Shown: one piece after another, positions 15,828-23,878 of the stretch
Layout: each line of letters begins with the position of its first letter
Position numbering within the stretch: the first letter of the stretch is position 1
Assembly (NCBI GenBank): GCA_902778665.1
Contig: CACYYN010000016.1
Span: forward strand, 1 to 44,354
DNA: 44,354 bases
Direction of reading: 5' to 3'
From: Oscillospiraceae bacterium
Lineage (GTDB): Bacteria; Bacillota; Clostridia; Oscillospirales; Oscillospiraceae
Position numbers and translations under genes: made by a program
The notes under the pieces: model-generated
Seen by the model: only the letters and a program-made list of their open reading frames with translations
What the model was told of the DNA's origin: nothing
The model's database searches: none

Positions 15828-17262
15828 GGGGGAAGACGGCCTCCTTTCCGGTAAGAATATCCTGAAGATAGATGGAACGGATGTTGCCGCCCTGATAATC
15901 GTCCATTTCAATGGAGATGAGAAAAGTGTCATCCGCATAGAAAGTGCGGAAGGAAGGGAGGGCATCTGCCGTGTAATCAGAAAACTGCTTCCAGCGGAGA
16001 AGATCCGTTTTCAGCTGATTGCAGCCGTAAAGAGTATTGCCGGAGATATAGAATTCACCGGAGGAGGGAAGGGGAGAAACTTCCAGATCATAGAGCGTAT
16101 CCGGGGAAGAGGAAGGTTCTGAGAAGTTTATGCGGGAGAGGTGAAGAAGAGCATCTTCCTGCTGGGTGAGGAAATAGAGCATGCTGTCAGAGATGACGGG
16201 ATGGAAGGAGGGAACAGAAGTGAGAGGGATATCTGCTCCGTCAGAGAGGCGGAAGAGATGAAAGGACTCATTGTCCGCACAGTCCTGATACAGAAGCCAG
16301 TCGTCGGAGATAAAATAGGGATAATAGATTTCTTTTTCCAGAATGGGTTGGATGTCTGAACCGTCTAAAGCGGAAGAATAATAGTGATGGTTTTCACCTG
16401 TGAAATAAAGGCGATTATGATGGAGAGACAAGTAGGAGAGTTCCGGAATATTGTCAGTAAGGATTTCCACAGAGAGGGTTTCGAGATCGAGACGGGCGAG
16501 CGAGGAGAGGCCGGAATCTCTGTCGTGCCGGATATAGATGAGGCCATCAGAGACAGGCGTCAGGAAAGTGGCATTCACATGCCGATCCAGGACCGTATAG
16601 GGGCTGAGAGAGGGGAGGGCACCGGAGAGATCGACAGAGGTGCAGATGAGATCTGGCAGAGAGCTGTTTTTGTCAAAAGCCATGCCGAAAAGAGCAGACC
16701 CGTCGGACCAGTATCTGCCCTGAAGCATATAGCGGCTCATGGTGCGGGTTTCCTCCTCCGAAAAGGATACGGAGAGGTGGGATGCATCATAAAGGATGGC
16801 ATTGACCTTTGCCTGCTCGGCTGCCTGCTGAGACAGAACTTCGGAAACAGGAGTGCTGCCAGAAAAAGAGAGGACTGACGGGGAGACGGGAGCAAGAGAC
16901 AGGACGAGGCTTTCCTCCGCAGAGAGGAGAAGACAGCCGTCTTCTGCCTCGGAAAGGAGAAAGCTGCTGTCAGAAGCGGTTAAGGCATAGGCGCCGTTTT
17001 CGAGGGAGCGGAGATCAACAGGGCAGAGTGTGCCGAGAAAGAGCAGCCTGCCGGAACCGGAGGGCCGGAGCTCAAGAGAGCAGAGCTGTTGGGGCGAAAG
17101 CGCAAAAGAGGAGGCTGTGCTTTTAAGATCAAGCACAGCCCCGTCACGGGTAATCTCCTGCACGGTCCAGCACCCGGAGGGTGCCCCGTCTGCTAAGGCG
17201 CAGACAGGGCAGACGAGCAGGATGGAAAGGAACAGGATCAGAAATGCTGAAAGTTTTCGCAT
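15817..17262 (-). CDS. Exported beta-propeller-like protein (DUF5050-like)
   Basis: A 481-residue secreted protein with a clear signal peptide (hydrophobic residues 5-22, cleavage around ALA before Asp25). Residues 26-130 look like a small beta domain. From about 190 to 470 there are repeated short strand patterns with aromatic and small residues (DGLIYIRHDRDSG, HHNRLYFTGENHH, DDWLLYQDCADN, DSMLYFLTQQEDA, GNTLYGCNQL). These recur about every 40-45 residues, typical of the DUF5050/propeller type that reports values of repeated blades. It overlaps the hydrolase gene downstream, so the two probably work together outside the membrane (inference). AAAGGA lies 10 nt before the ATG. It starts 51 bp after nupQ, without an obvious strong terminator between; only TAACAG/CTGTTA at 17298-17316 is visible. 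No catalytic motif is evident. Confidence 0.7.
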   Translation of the reverse strand: MRKLSAFLILFLSILLVCPVCALADGAPSGCWTVQEITRDGAVLDLKSTASSFALSPQQLCSLELRPSGSGRLLFLGTLCPVDLRSLENGAYALTASDSSFLLSEAEDGCLLLSAEESLVLSLAPVSPSVLSFSGSTPVSEVLSQQAAEQAKVNAILYDASHLSVSFSEEETRTMSRYMLQGRYWSDGSALFGMAFDKNSSLPDLICTSVDLSGALPSLSPYTVLDRHVNATFLTPVSDGLIYIRHDRDSGLSSLARLDLETLSVEILTDNIPELSYLSLHHNRLYFTGENHHYYSSALDGSDIQPILEKEIYYPYFISDDWLLYQDCADNESFHLFRLSDGADIPLTSVPSFHPVISDSMLYFLTQQEDALLHLSRINFSEPSSSPDTLYDLEVSPLPSSGEFYISGNTLYGCNQLKTDLLRWKQFSDYTADALPSFRTFYADDTFLISIEMDDYQGGNIRSIYLQDILTGKEAVFPHVY

Positions 17263-17313
17263 GGAAAGAAAGTCCTTTGCTGATGTGAACGGAATGATAA
17301 CAGATGACCGCTG

Positions 17314-18252
17314 TTAACGGGAACCTTTGTCGTACGGGATGCCTTCTGCCTTCGGAGCACGGGAGGTTTTAGAGGTGAAGGCAAGAACGATGAGGGAGAC
17401 AATATAGGGCATCATGTTGTAGACATTGCCCGGGAGATTTAGCGCTGCCAGCGCCGGGAAGCCCACGTAGGTGTTGGACAGAGCACGGAAGAGGCCGAAG
17501 AGCAGCGCCGCCAGGGCAATGCGATAGGGCTTCCACTGGCCGAAGATCATGACGGCAAGGGCAAGGAAGCCGAAGCCGGCCACACCGTTTTCAAACTTCC
17601 AGAGGGAAACGCCGGCGAGAATGTAGCAGATGCCGCCGAGCCCGCCGAGGGCACCGGAGATTAGCACACCGGCCCAGCGCATTTTGTAGACATTGATGCC
17701 GACGGAGTCAGCCGCCTGGGGATGCTCGCCGCAGGCCATGAGGCGAAGACCAAACTTGGTCTTATAGAGCATCACGGCTACCACAATAACGGCAATGACA
17801 GCCACCAGCATGAACCAGTTGAACTCAAAACCGTTGATGTTGACGATGAACATTTTGCGGGCACGGACATATTCAATTTCGGAAGAGTGGTCGTCCGGGT
17901 TGGCAGCAGTGTTGATGGCCTTGACAAAGACCGTTGCGGCCGCCGTGCCGAGAAGATTCAGAGCGGTGCCGACAAGAGTCTGGTCCGCCTTGAAGTTGAT
18001 GCAGGCCACACCCAGGAGGGAGGAATAGAGCATGCCGAAGACGATGGCTGCGAGCATGACGAGAAGCACCATGATAAAAGCATTGGAGGTGCCGAGATAA
18101 CGCATCATGAGAGCACCGCCCAGAGCGCCGATGACCATGATGCCCTCCAGACCGAGGTTAATGACACCGGAGTGCTCGGAGATACAGCCGCCGAGAGCGA
18201 CAAGAACGAGAACGGATGAGAAAATAAGCGTATACTGAATCAGAAGCAGCAT
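17314..18252 (-). CDS. nupQ: Nucleoside ABC transporter permease (NupQ/YufQ-like)
   Basis: One of two inner-membrane permeases of a BmpA-linked nucleoside importer. At 312 residues with about nine hydrophobic segments it matches the BPD_transp_2 family. The conserved stretch SEHSGVINLGLEGIMVIGAL lies near residue 25, and ACGEHPQAADSVGINVYKMR is the cytoplasmic coupling (EAA-like) loop near 195. The start codon overlaps the nupP stop by one base (TAATG), so both subunits are translationally coupled. Distinction from sugar permeases rests on the BmpA-family binding protein nearby and the purine nucleoside phosphorylase beside it. Confidence 0.9.
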   Translation of the reverse strand: MLLLIQYTLIFSSVLVLVALGGCISEHSGVINLGLEGIMVIGALGGALMMRYLGTSNAFIMVLLVMLAAIVFGMLYSSLLGVACINFKADQTLVGTALNLLGTAAATVFVKAINTAANPDDHSSEIEYVRARKMFIVNINGFEFNWFMLVAVIAVIVVAVMLYKTKFGLRLMACGEHPQAADSVGINVYKMRWAGVLISGALGGLGGICYILAGVSLWKFENGVAGFGFLALAVMIFGQWKPYRIALAALLFGLFRALSNTYVGFPALAALNLPGNVYNMMPYIVSLIVLAFTSKTSRAPKAEGIPYDKGSR

Positions 18253-19382
18253 TATTTGTCACCTCCCTGGGATGCGGCGGATTTGATGGCACGGGCCTTC
18301 TTTTCTTCACTGCGGGCAATCATTTTGTTCATGGTGAGCTTGATGAAGAGCACAAACCCGCAGAGGTAGATGATGACGGAGGAGATGAGGTCAGAGATCT
18401 GGGAGGAATAGAAATTGGTGTTGACATACTGTCCGCCGTCGGTAATGTGTTGGATAAAGAAGGAGGAGAAGATGGCACCGATGGGGTTCAAACCACCGAG
18501 GAAGGCTGCGGCAATGCCGTTGAAGCCCATGCCCGGGACGGAGGACTGGGTGCACTCCCAACGCATGTAGCCGGTGAGATAGAGCATGGAGGCACCGAGA
18601 CCGGCGAGAGCACCGGAGATGATGAGCGTGAGGATGATGTTGCGATTTTCCGCCATGCCGGCATATTTGGCAGCATTCTTGTTGCTGCCGGTCGCCTTGA
18701 GCTCATAGCCAAGCTTCGTCTTGCTGAGGAGAATGTAGACGGCGATGGCAATGATGAGAGCGAGGGGCACGGCGATGGTGATATACTGGTTGTTGTTGAA
18801 GAACTTATCCAGCCCGGCGTTGGGGAGAAGAGCGGAGGGATTGACATCTTTGATGTACATGGTGTAAGGGCTGGCAGTTTCCTTCACCTTGGTTAATATG
18901 GTGTTGGCGAGATACAGGGAAATCCAGTTGAGCATGATGCCGGAGATGACCTCGTTGACGTTGCAGCGGGATTTGAGGAAGCCGACGATGGCACCGAGCA
19001 CAGCCCCCGCAGCGAGAGCAAAGATCATGCAGGGCAGCCAGCCCCAGCCCCAGGCGAGGGCGGCGTAGAGGCACGCACAGGAGCCTGCCACATACTGGCC
19101 GGCGGCACCGATGTTGAACAGGCCGACCTTATAGGCAAACAGAATGCTCAGGGAGCACATCAGAAGCGGCATGGTTTTGGCAAGCGTGTTGCCGAACTGC
19201 TGAAGCTTTTTGTTTGCACGGTTCCAGGTGAGGAAGTTTTTAATGACGTTGATAATAGACTCGGCAGCACCCTCCGGGTTAATGAACAGGAGGACGATGT
19301 AGCCGATGAGTAGGCCGAGGATGATGCAGATGATAGAGGCGACGAAGGCCTGCACGCCGGGATTCTTCAGGACTTTTTTCAT
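18252..19382 (-). CDS. nupP: Nucleoside ABC transporter permease (NupP/YufP-like)
   Basis: Second permease subunit, 376 residues, with an N-terminal membrane segment followed by a long loop and about eight further segments. The family features FNIGAAGQYVAGS (near residue 90) and the coupling loop GYELKATGSNKNAAKYAGM (near 225) are visible. Both are characteristic of the YufP-type partner of YufQ. It ends in a Lys/Arg-rich cytoplasmic tail. The ATG overlaps the nupO stop (ATGA). Gene order ATPase-permease-permease is that of Bacillus nupOPQ and related guanosine or uridine importers; exact nucleoside range is not visible. Confidence 0.9.
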   Translation of the reverse strand: MKKVLKNPGVQAFVASIICIILGLLIGYIVLLFINPEGAAESIINVIKNFLTWNRANKKLQQFGNTLAKTMPLLMCSLSILFAYKVGLFNIGAAGQYVAGSCACLYAALAWGWGWLPCMIFALAAGAVLGAIVGFLKSRCNVNEVISGIMLNWISLYLANTILTKVKETASPYTMYIKDVNPSALLPNAGLDKFFNNNQYITIAVPLALIIAIAVYILLSKTKLGYELKATGSNKNAAKYAGMAENRNIILTLIISGALAGLGASMLYLTGYMRWECTQSSVPGMGFNGIAAAFLGGLNPIGAIFSSFFIQHITDGGQYVNTNFYSSQISDLISSVIIYLCGFVLFIKLTMNKMIARSEEKKARAIKSAASQGGDK

Positions 19383-20914
19383 GCTTTCACCTCATCTCTT
19401 TTCGCGCCGGCCATATAGAGGCCGAGCTCTTCCTGCGTGGTTTTCTTCGGGTCCAGCTCGCCGACGATTTCACCCTCATACATGACAAGGATGCGGTCGG
19501 GAACATCCATCACCTCGTCCAGTTCCAGAGAGACGAGAAGGACGGCCTTGCCGGCATCACGCTGGGCGACGAGCTGCTTGTGGATGAATTCGATGGCACC
19601 GACGTCAAGACCACGGGTGGGCTGGACGGCGATGAGAAGCTCCGGGGCCTTGTCAATTTCGCGGGCGATGATGGCCTTCTGCTGGTTGCCGCCGGACATG
19701 GCACGGGCGGTTGTGACGGCACCCTGACCGGAACGAACGTCATACTCCTCAATGAGCCTGTTGGCGTATTCACGGATATTTTTGCGGCGGAGGAAGCCGG
19801 CACCTGAGGTGAATTCGGGATTAAAATAGGTCTGGAGGACGAGGTTATCTTCCAGCGAGTAATCCAGCACGAGGCCGTGCTTATGACGGTCCTCCGGGAT
19901 GTGGCTGATGCCGAGAATGCTCTTCTGGCGGATGGAGGTCTTCGTAATATCCTTGCCGAGGAGGGTGATTTTGCCGCTGACAAGAGGCTCGAGACCGGAG
20001 AGGCCGTAGACAAACTCTGACTGGCCGTTGCCGTCAATGCCTGCGATGCAGACGATCTCGCCGGCGCGGACCTTGAGGGATACATTCTTCACCGCGTTAT
20101 TCTTATGGACCTTGGAGGCGACGGTCATATTCTCAATATCAAGGACAACGTCACCGGGATGGGCAGGCTTCTTCTCCACGTGAAAGTTGACATTTCTGCC
20201 GACCATCATGGCGGAGAGCTGTTCGATGGTGGTGTCTTTTGTGTTGACCGTGCCGATGTATCTGCCTTTGCGGAGGACGGAGCAGCGGTCGGCAACCTCC
20301 ATGATCTCGTTGAGCTTATGGGAGATAAAGAGAATGGACTTGCCTTCAGCGGCGAGATTCTTCATGATCTGCATGAGCTCGGTGATTTCCTGCGGGGTGA
20401 GGACGGCAGTGGGCTCATCAAAAATGAGAATTTCATTGTCGCGATAGAGCATTTTGAGAATTTCGGTTCTCTGCTGCATGCCGACGGTGATGTCTTCAAT
20501 TTTGGCATCAGGATCAACATGAAGGCCGTACTTTTCCGAGAGAGCCATAACCTTTTCACGGGCTTCCTTCTTCTGCAGAAACCCCATTTTGTTCGGCTCA
20601 ACGCCCATGATGATGTTGTCAAGAACGGTAAAGCATTCCACCAGCTTGAAATGCTGATGAACCATGCCGATGCCGAGAGCGTTGGCATCGTTGGGATTGT
20701 TGATTTTCACTTCCACCCCGTCTTTTTTGATGATGCCTTCCTCCGGCTGATAAAGACCGAAGAGCACACTCATCAGGGTGCTCTTGCCCGCACCGTTTTC
20801 TCCGAGCAGTGCGTGGATTTCGCCTTTTTTCAGCTGAAGGGTGATATCATCATTGGCAATGATACCGGGGAATCTTTTGGTAATGTGCAGCATTTCTACA
20901 GCATATTGCTCCAA
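19379..20914 (-). CDS. nupO: Nucleoside ABC transporter ATPase, two-domain (NupO/YufO-like)
   Basis: Cytoplasmic ATPase with two fused ABC domains, 511 residues, as in ribose/nucleoside importers. Domain 1 has Walker A GENGAGKST (about 37-45), the signature region VGMQQRTEILK and Walker B ILIFDEPTAVL. Domain 2 has a degenerate Walker A (AGIDGNGQSEF), the signature SGGNQQK and LIAVQPTRGLDVGA in place of the usual DEP Walker B. So ATP hydrolysis probably relies on one composite site, as is usual for this subfamily. The start is TTG at 20914 with AAGGAGG 10 nt upstream. It has its own promoter (20962-20990) behind the bmpA terminator. Confidence 0.93.
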   Translation of the reverse strand: MEQYAVEMLHITKRFPGIIANDDITLQLKKGEIHALLGENGAGKSTLMSVLFGLYQPEEGIIKKDGVEVKINNPNDANALGIGMVHQHFKLVECFTVLDNIIMGVEPNKMGFLQKKEAREKVMALSEKYGLHVDPDAKIEDITVGMQQRTEILKMLYRDNEILIFDEPTAVLTPQEITELMQIMKNLAAEGKSILFISHKLNEIMEVADRCSVLRKGRYIGTVNTKDTTIEQLSAMMVGRNVNFHVEKKPAHPGDVVLDIENMTVASKVHKNNAVKNVSLKVRAGEIVCIAGIDGNGQSEFVYGLSGLEPLVSGKITLLGKDITKTSIRQKSILGISHIPEDRHKHGLVLDYSLEDNLVLQTYFNPEFTSGAGFLRRKNIREYANRLIEEYDVRSGQGAVTTARAMSGGNQQKAIIAREIDKAPELLIAVQPTRGLDVGAIEFIHKQLVAQRDAGKAVLLVSLELDEVMDVPDRILVMYEGEIVGELDPKKTTQEELGLYMAGAKRDEVKA

Positions 20915-20961
20915 AACAGACCAGCCTCCTTTTCAATGAATGTTAAAACCAGAATAAAGAT

Positions 20962-20990
20962 ATAATACTATAATTGAAGTTTGTTTTCAA
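20962..20990 (-). promoter_or_regulatory. Promoter for nupOPQ
   Basis: Minus strand TTGAAA (20990-20985), 17-bp spacer, TATTAT (20967-20962), between the bmpA terminator and nupO. An overlapping TATAGT five bases upstream could serve as an alternative -10. Confidence 0.65.
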
Positions 20991-21006
20991 TAAAAAAGGT
21001 AAAAGA

Positions 21007-21034
21007 AAGAGGCAGGCCATAAGACCTGCCTCTT
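21007..21034 (-). terminator. Intrinsic terminator after bmpA-type gene
   Basis: AAGAGGCAGG (21007-21016) pairs with CCTGCCTCTT (21025-21034), loop 8 nt, followed on the minus strand by TTTCTTTTACCTTTTTT. It would separate the abundant binding protein mRNA from the transporter mRNA, possibly with partial read-through. Confidence 0.88.
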
Positions 21035-21045
21035 AAGAGAGTGAA

Positions 21046-22140
21046 TTACTTGATGTTGCCCTGGTAGTCAACCGTGATAGCGGAGACAGCAGGCTCGGCG
21101 GTGATGTCGTTGGAGACAGTGACAGCGCCGGAGTTCATGGCAGCAACGAGGGCTTCGTAGTCAGCCTGAGTGAAGCTGTCGCTGAACTGGGTGGAAGGAG
21201 CGATCTGGACGTAGTTCTCAGCGGGAACGTCGGAAACAAGGCCGAGGTTGTCAACCTTGCCGCCTTCGAAAGCGCCGTCAACAACAGCCTGGAGCTGAGA
21301 ATTGACAGTTGCTGCGAGACCCTTCATAGCGGAGGTGACCGTCATGCCTTCACCGTAGAGACCGTCGATGGTGCCGGCCTGGTCAACGTCAACACCGATG
21401 ACCTTTGCGCCGACCTTTGCAGCTGCTTCACCGGCAGAGGTGAAGATGCCGCCACCGCATGCAAAGACAACCTGCGTGCCAGCTGCATACCAGGTGTCCA
21501 TGTAGGCGGTGATATCGGAATCGCCGTAGAACTGGTTGCCGTAAACATACTTGACTTCAACATCGGTGAGGCCGAGCTCAGCAGCGGCTGCATCAGCGCC
21601 CTGAACAAAGCCGTAGCCGTAACGGACAACAGCAGGAACTGCCATACCGCCGAGGAAGCCGAGCTTGGTGTAGCCGAGCTTCACAGCTGCATAACCAGCC
21701 ATGTAGCCGCAGAGCTCTTCCTGGTAGACTGCGCAATAGAGGTTTGCGGGAACAGCAGATGCGAGATCGCCGATGTCGCCTTCGGAAACATCAAGAGCGA
21801 TGAAGGTGATGTCGTCATATTCGGGAGCGGTTGCCTGGATGGCGGGGCCGAATGCGTAGCCGGGCATGATGATTACACTATAGCCATCATCAATGGCTTT
21901 TTCGATGGAGGTGATACGGTCTTCATCAGAGTCAGATGCGGGCTTGTAGTACTGGAAGGTGAGGCCGTTTGCATCAGCGAATGCCTTGCAGGCTTCATAG
22001 GTGGTCTGGTTGAAGGACTGGTCGGTAATGTCACCATAGTCGGTGATCATTGCGACAGCAGGAGCTTCAGCAGATGCGGATACTGCGCAGAGAGCGAAAA
22101 CCATGCACAGTGCGAGAGCGAGAGCGAGAATCTTTTTCAT
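21046..22140 (-). CDS. BmpA-family nucleoside-binding protein of ABC importer
   Basis: Extracytoplasmic binding protein, 364 residues, that should capture nucleosides for NupOPQ. The mature protein follows the BmpA/PnrA (Med) pattern: AMITDYGDITDQSFNQTTYE at the start of lobe 1, then IIMPGYAFG, KLGFLGGMAVPAVVRYGYGF and FACGGGIF. The signal peptide (MKKILALALALCMVFALCAV, then SASA before Glu) ends in a signal peptidase I site. The Cys in FALC is not in a proper lipobox, which is odd for a Gram-positive binding protein. The ATG at 22140 is chosen with GGAGG 11 nt upstream; an earlier ATG contains that site. It has its own promoter and terminator. Confidence 0.92.
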   Translation of the reverse strand: MKKILALALALCMVFALCAVSASAEAPAVAMITDYGDITDQSFNQTTYEACKAFADANGLTFQYYKPASDSDEDRITSIEKAIDDGYSVIIMPGYAFGPAIQATAPEYDDITFIALDVSEGDIGDLASAVPANLYCAVYQEELCGYMAGYAAVKLGYTKLGFLGGMAVPAVVRYGYGFVQGADAAAAELGLTDVEVKYVYGNQFYGDSDITAYMDTWYAAGTQVVFACGGGIFTSAGEAAAKVGAKVIGVDVDQAGTIDGLYGEGMTVTSAMKGLAATVNSQLQAVVDGAFEGGKVDNLGLVSDVPAENYVQIAPSTQFSDSFTQADYEALVAAMNSGAVTVSNDITAEPAVSAITVDYQGNIK

Positions 22141-22203
22141 GTGTGCTTTTTCCTCCATTTAAAAATTTGACATTGGTATGCAGTGCTTTTCAGCACCTTG
22201 TTT

Positions 22204-22232
22204 ATTATACCTTCTGCAGGAAGGTAAATCAA
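22204..22232 (-). promoter_or_regulatory. Promoter for bmpA-type gene
   Basis: Minus strand TTGATT (22232-22227), 17-bp spacer, TATAAT (22209-22204). The short leader contains a hairpin GTGCT-4 nt-AGCAC (22183-22196). The leader is too short for a purine riboswitch and I see no riboswitch core. Confidence 0.8.
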
Positions 22233-22295
22233 GAAAAATATATGACGAAAATAAAAAGGGGCGGGATGGAAAAATTTGAACAGTCTGCAAGAAAA

Positions 22296-23039
22296 TCAGC
22301 CGAGGGAAGCGAGGCGGAGCTCTTCCATTTTCGCAGCGGTGTCGAGAGCAATGGTGATCATCTGGGAGAAGCCGAGCTGGCGCTCTTCGGCAGAGAGCAT
22401 CTCGGGGCGGTAGAGGTGATCGGACACGGTGCAGATGCAGAGGGCACGTTTGCCGAAGTAGGCGGCATTGGCATAGAGGCCGGCAGCCTCCATCTCGATG
22501 CCCAGAACACCCATCTGCTTCCATTTATTATTCTGTTCGGTTCCGGCGTCAAAAGCGGAATAGAAATTGTCGGAAGAGAGGATATTGCCAATGTGGACGT
22601 CGATCCCGAGGGCTTTCGCGGCGTCCTTTGCGGCAGAGAGCAGGGTAAAATCGGCAATGGGGGCGAAGCCGTGGATGCCGAGATTTTCAATATAATTGGA
22701 GGTGGTGCAGGCACCCTGGGCGAGAATCACATCCAGAAGCTTCAGATTGTCCTGCAGGCCGCCTGCCGAACCGACACGGATAATATTATCTACATCATAT
22801 TCTTTGTAGAGCTCCCAGCTGTAGATGCCGATGGAAGGGATGCCCATGCCGGAGGCCATGACGGTAACGGGGACGTCCTTCCAGGTGCCGGTGATGCCCA
22901 TGACGCCGCGGACATTGTTGACCAGGGTGCGATGTTCCAAAAATGTTTCAGCAATAAACTCAGAACGGCGGGGATCGCCGGGCATGAGAACGGTTTTCGC
23001 GATGCCATTGACAGGTGCTTCATTATGGGGAGTGGGCAT
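22296..23039 (-). CDS. deoD: Purine nucleoside phosphorylase, DeoD type
   Basis: Phosphorolysis of purine (deoxy)nucleosides to base and (deoxy)ribose-1-phosphate in the cytosol. The 247-residue protein has the DeoD hallmarks: VLMPGDPRRSEFIAE (phosphate-binding Gly/Arg region near residue 18), GSAGGLQ (near 90), GIEMEAAGLY (ribose site, near 180) and CTVSDHL with the catalytic Asp near 205. GGAGG precedes the ATG. It has its own promoter and a palindromic operator candidate, and lies upstream of the nucleoside-binding protein gene on the same strand. That context matches a role in using imported purine nucleosides. No clear terminator with a stem follows, only a T-rich stretch. Confidence 0.96.
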   Translation of the reverse strand: MPTPHNEAPVNGIAKTVLMPGDPRRSEFIAETFLEHRTLVNNVRGVMGITGTWKDVPVTVMASGMGIPSIGIYSWELYKEYDVDNIIRVGSAGGLQDNLKLLDVILAQGACTTSNYIENLGIHGFAPIADFTLLSAAKDAAKALGIDVHIGNILSSDNFYSAFDAGTEQNNKWKQMGVLGIEMEAAGLYANAAYFGKRALCICTVSDHLYRPEMLSAEERQLGFSQMITIALDTAAKMEELRLASLG

Positions 23040-23079
23040 AAAATAATTCCTCCTTCGTACGGCTGTGTGCCGGAATTTC

Positions 23080-23093
23080 GATAATCGATTATC
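23080..23093. promoter_or_regulatory. Perfect 14-bp palindrome at deoD start point (operator candidate)
   Basis: GATAATCGATTATC is its own reverse complement and lies 2 bp downstream of the deoD -10 box, covering the expected transcription start. Such a position is typical for a dimeric repressor site. No regulator gene is in the window. Confidence 0.55.
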
Positions 23094-23095
23094 CT

Positions 23096-23124
23096 ATTAT
23101 ATGGGAGAAAAAAGCAAAAGTCAA
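23096..23124 (-). promoter_or_regulatory. Promoter for deoD
   Basis: Minus strand TTGACT (23124-23119), 17-bp spacer, TATAAT (23101-23096). The -35 box lies one base from the -35 box of the divergent udk promoter. Confidence 0.85.
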
Positions 23125-23125
23125 A

Positions 23126-23154
23126 TTGAAAGCTGAGCGCAGATATGATAAACT
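23126..23154 (+). promoter_or_regulatory. Promoter for udk
   Basis: TTGAAA (23126-23131), 17-bp spacer, TAAACT (23149-23154). An alternative -10, TATGAT at 23144-23149, is possible with a poorer -35. Confidence 0.6.
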
Positions 23155-23182
23155 ATAAAAAACATCGAGGAGGACTAGTAAT

Positions 23183-23800
23183 ATGCACGATGTGATTGTT
23201 ATAGGAATAGCAGGCGGCACTGGAAGCGGGAAGAGCACCCTGACAGAAAAGCTGATTGAGCGGTTCGGTGAGGATGTTTCCGTTATCCATCACGACAGTT
23301 ATTATAAAGCCCACCACGACATGCCGTATGAGGAGCGGTGCAAGCTCAATTATGACCATCCGAACTCTTTTGACACTGACATGCTGATTCAGGCGGTGAA
23401 AGACCTGAAGGAAGGAAAAGAGGTCGTTTGCCCGGTATATGACTTCACCATTCACGACAGGGCGGAGGAGACGGAAATTGTGCGCCCGGCAAGGGTGATT
23501 ATTGTGGAAGGCATTCTGATTTTCGAGAGCAGAGAGCTATGCTCGCTGATGGATATTAAAATTTATGTGGACGCCGATGCAGATGTACGCATCTTGAGAC
23601 GTATCACAAGAGACGTGCAGGAGCGTGGCAGGAGCCTGGAGAGCATCATTGACCAGTATCTGCATACGGTAAAACCGATGCACGAGCAGTTTGTGGAGCC
23701 CAGCAAGAAGAATGCGGATATTATCATCCCCCAGGGAGGACACAACAGAGTGGCACTGGAGATGGTGGTGGAGCGGGTGAGGGCACACCTGAGTTATTAA
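23183..23800 (+). CDS. udk: Uridine kinase
   Basis: Phosphorylates uridine and cytidine to UMP and CMP in pyrimidine salvage. The 205-residue protein has Walker A GGTGSGKST (about residues 11-19), the substrate region HHDSYYKAHHDMPYEER, and NYDHPNSFDTDML, all characteristic of bacterial Udk. The later motifs IVEGILIFE and RRITRDVQERGRS match the family. An optimal GAGGAGG precedes the ATG. It is transcribed divergently from deoD and probably together with tdk 78 bp downstream. No oddities in length or motif. Confidence 0.97.
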   Translation: MHDVIVIGIAGGTGSGKSTLTEKLIERFGEDVSVIHHDSYYKAHHDMPYEERCKLNYDHPNSFDTDMLIQAVKDLKEGKEVVCPVYDFTIHDRAEETEIVRPARVIIVEGILIFESRELCSLMDIKIYVDADADVRILRRITRDVQERGRSLESIIDQYLHTVKPMHEQFVEPSKKNADIIIPQGGHNRVALEMVVERVRAHLSY

Positions 23801-23831
23801 TTCGCAATTATCAATGAGCAATTCGCAATTA
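23799..23831 (+). repeat. Duplicated 12-mer between udk and tdk
   Basis: AATTCGCAATTA occurs at 23799-23810 and again at 23820-23831, the first copy starting on the udk stop codon. It resembles simple intergenic spacer repeats rather than a terminator. Confidence 0.7.
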
Positions 23832-23878
23832 ATAAGGAGACTGTTGTTTGGGCAGTAAATAGGCAGGAGAGGAAGATT

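Noticed and set aside
22141-22232. Possible purine riboswitch before the bmpA-type gene
   Set aside because: The leader is about 60 nt with one small hairpin; the three-way junction core and conserved loops are not present.
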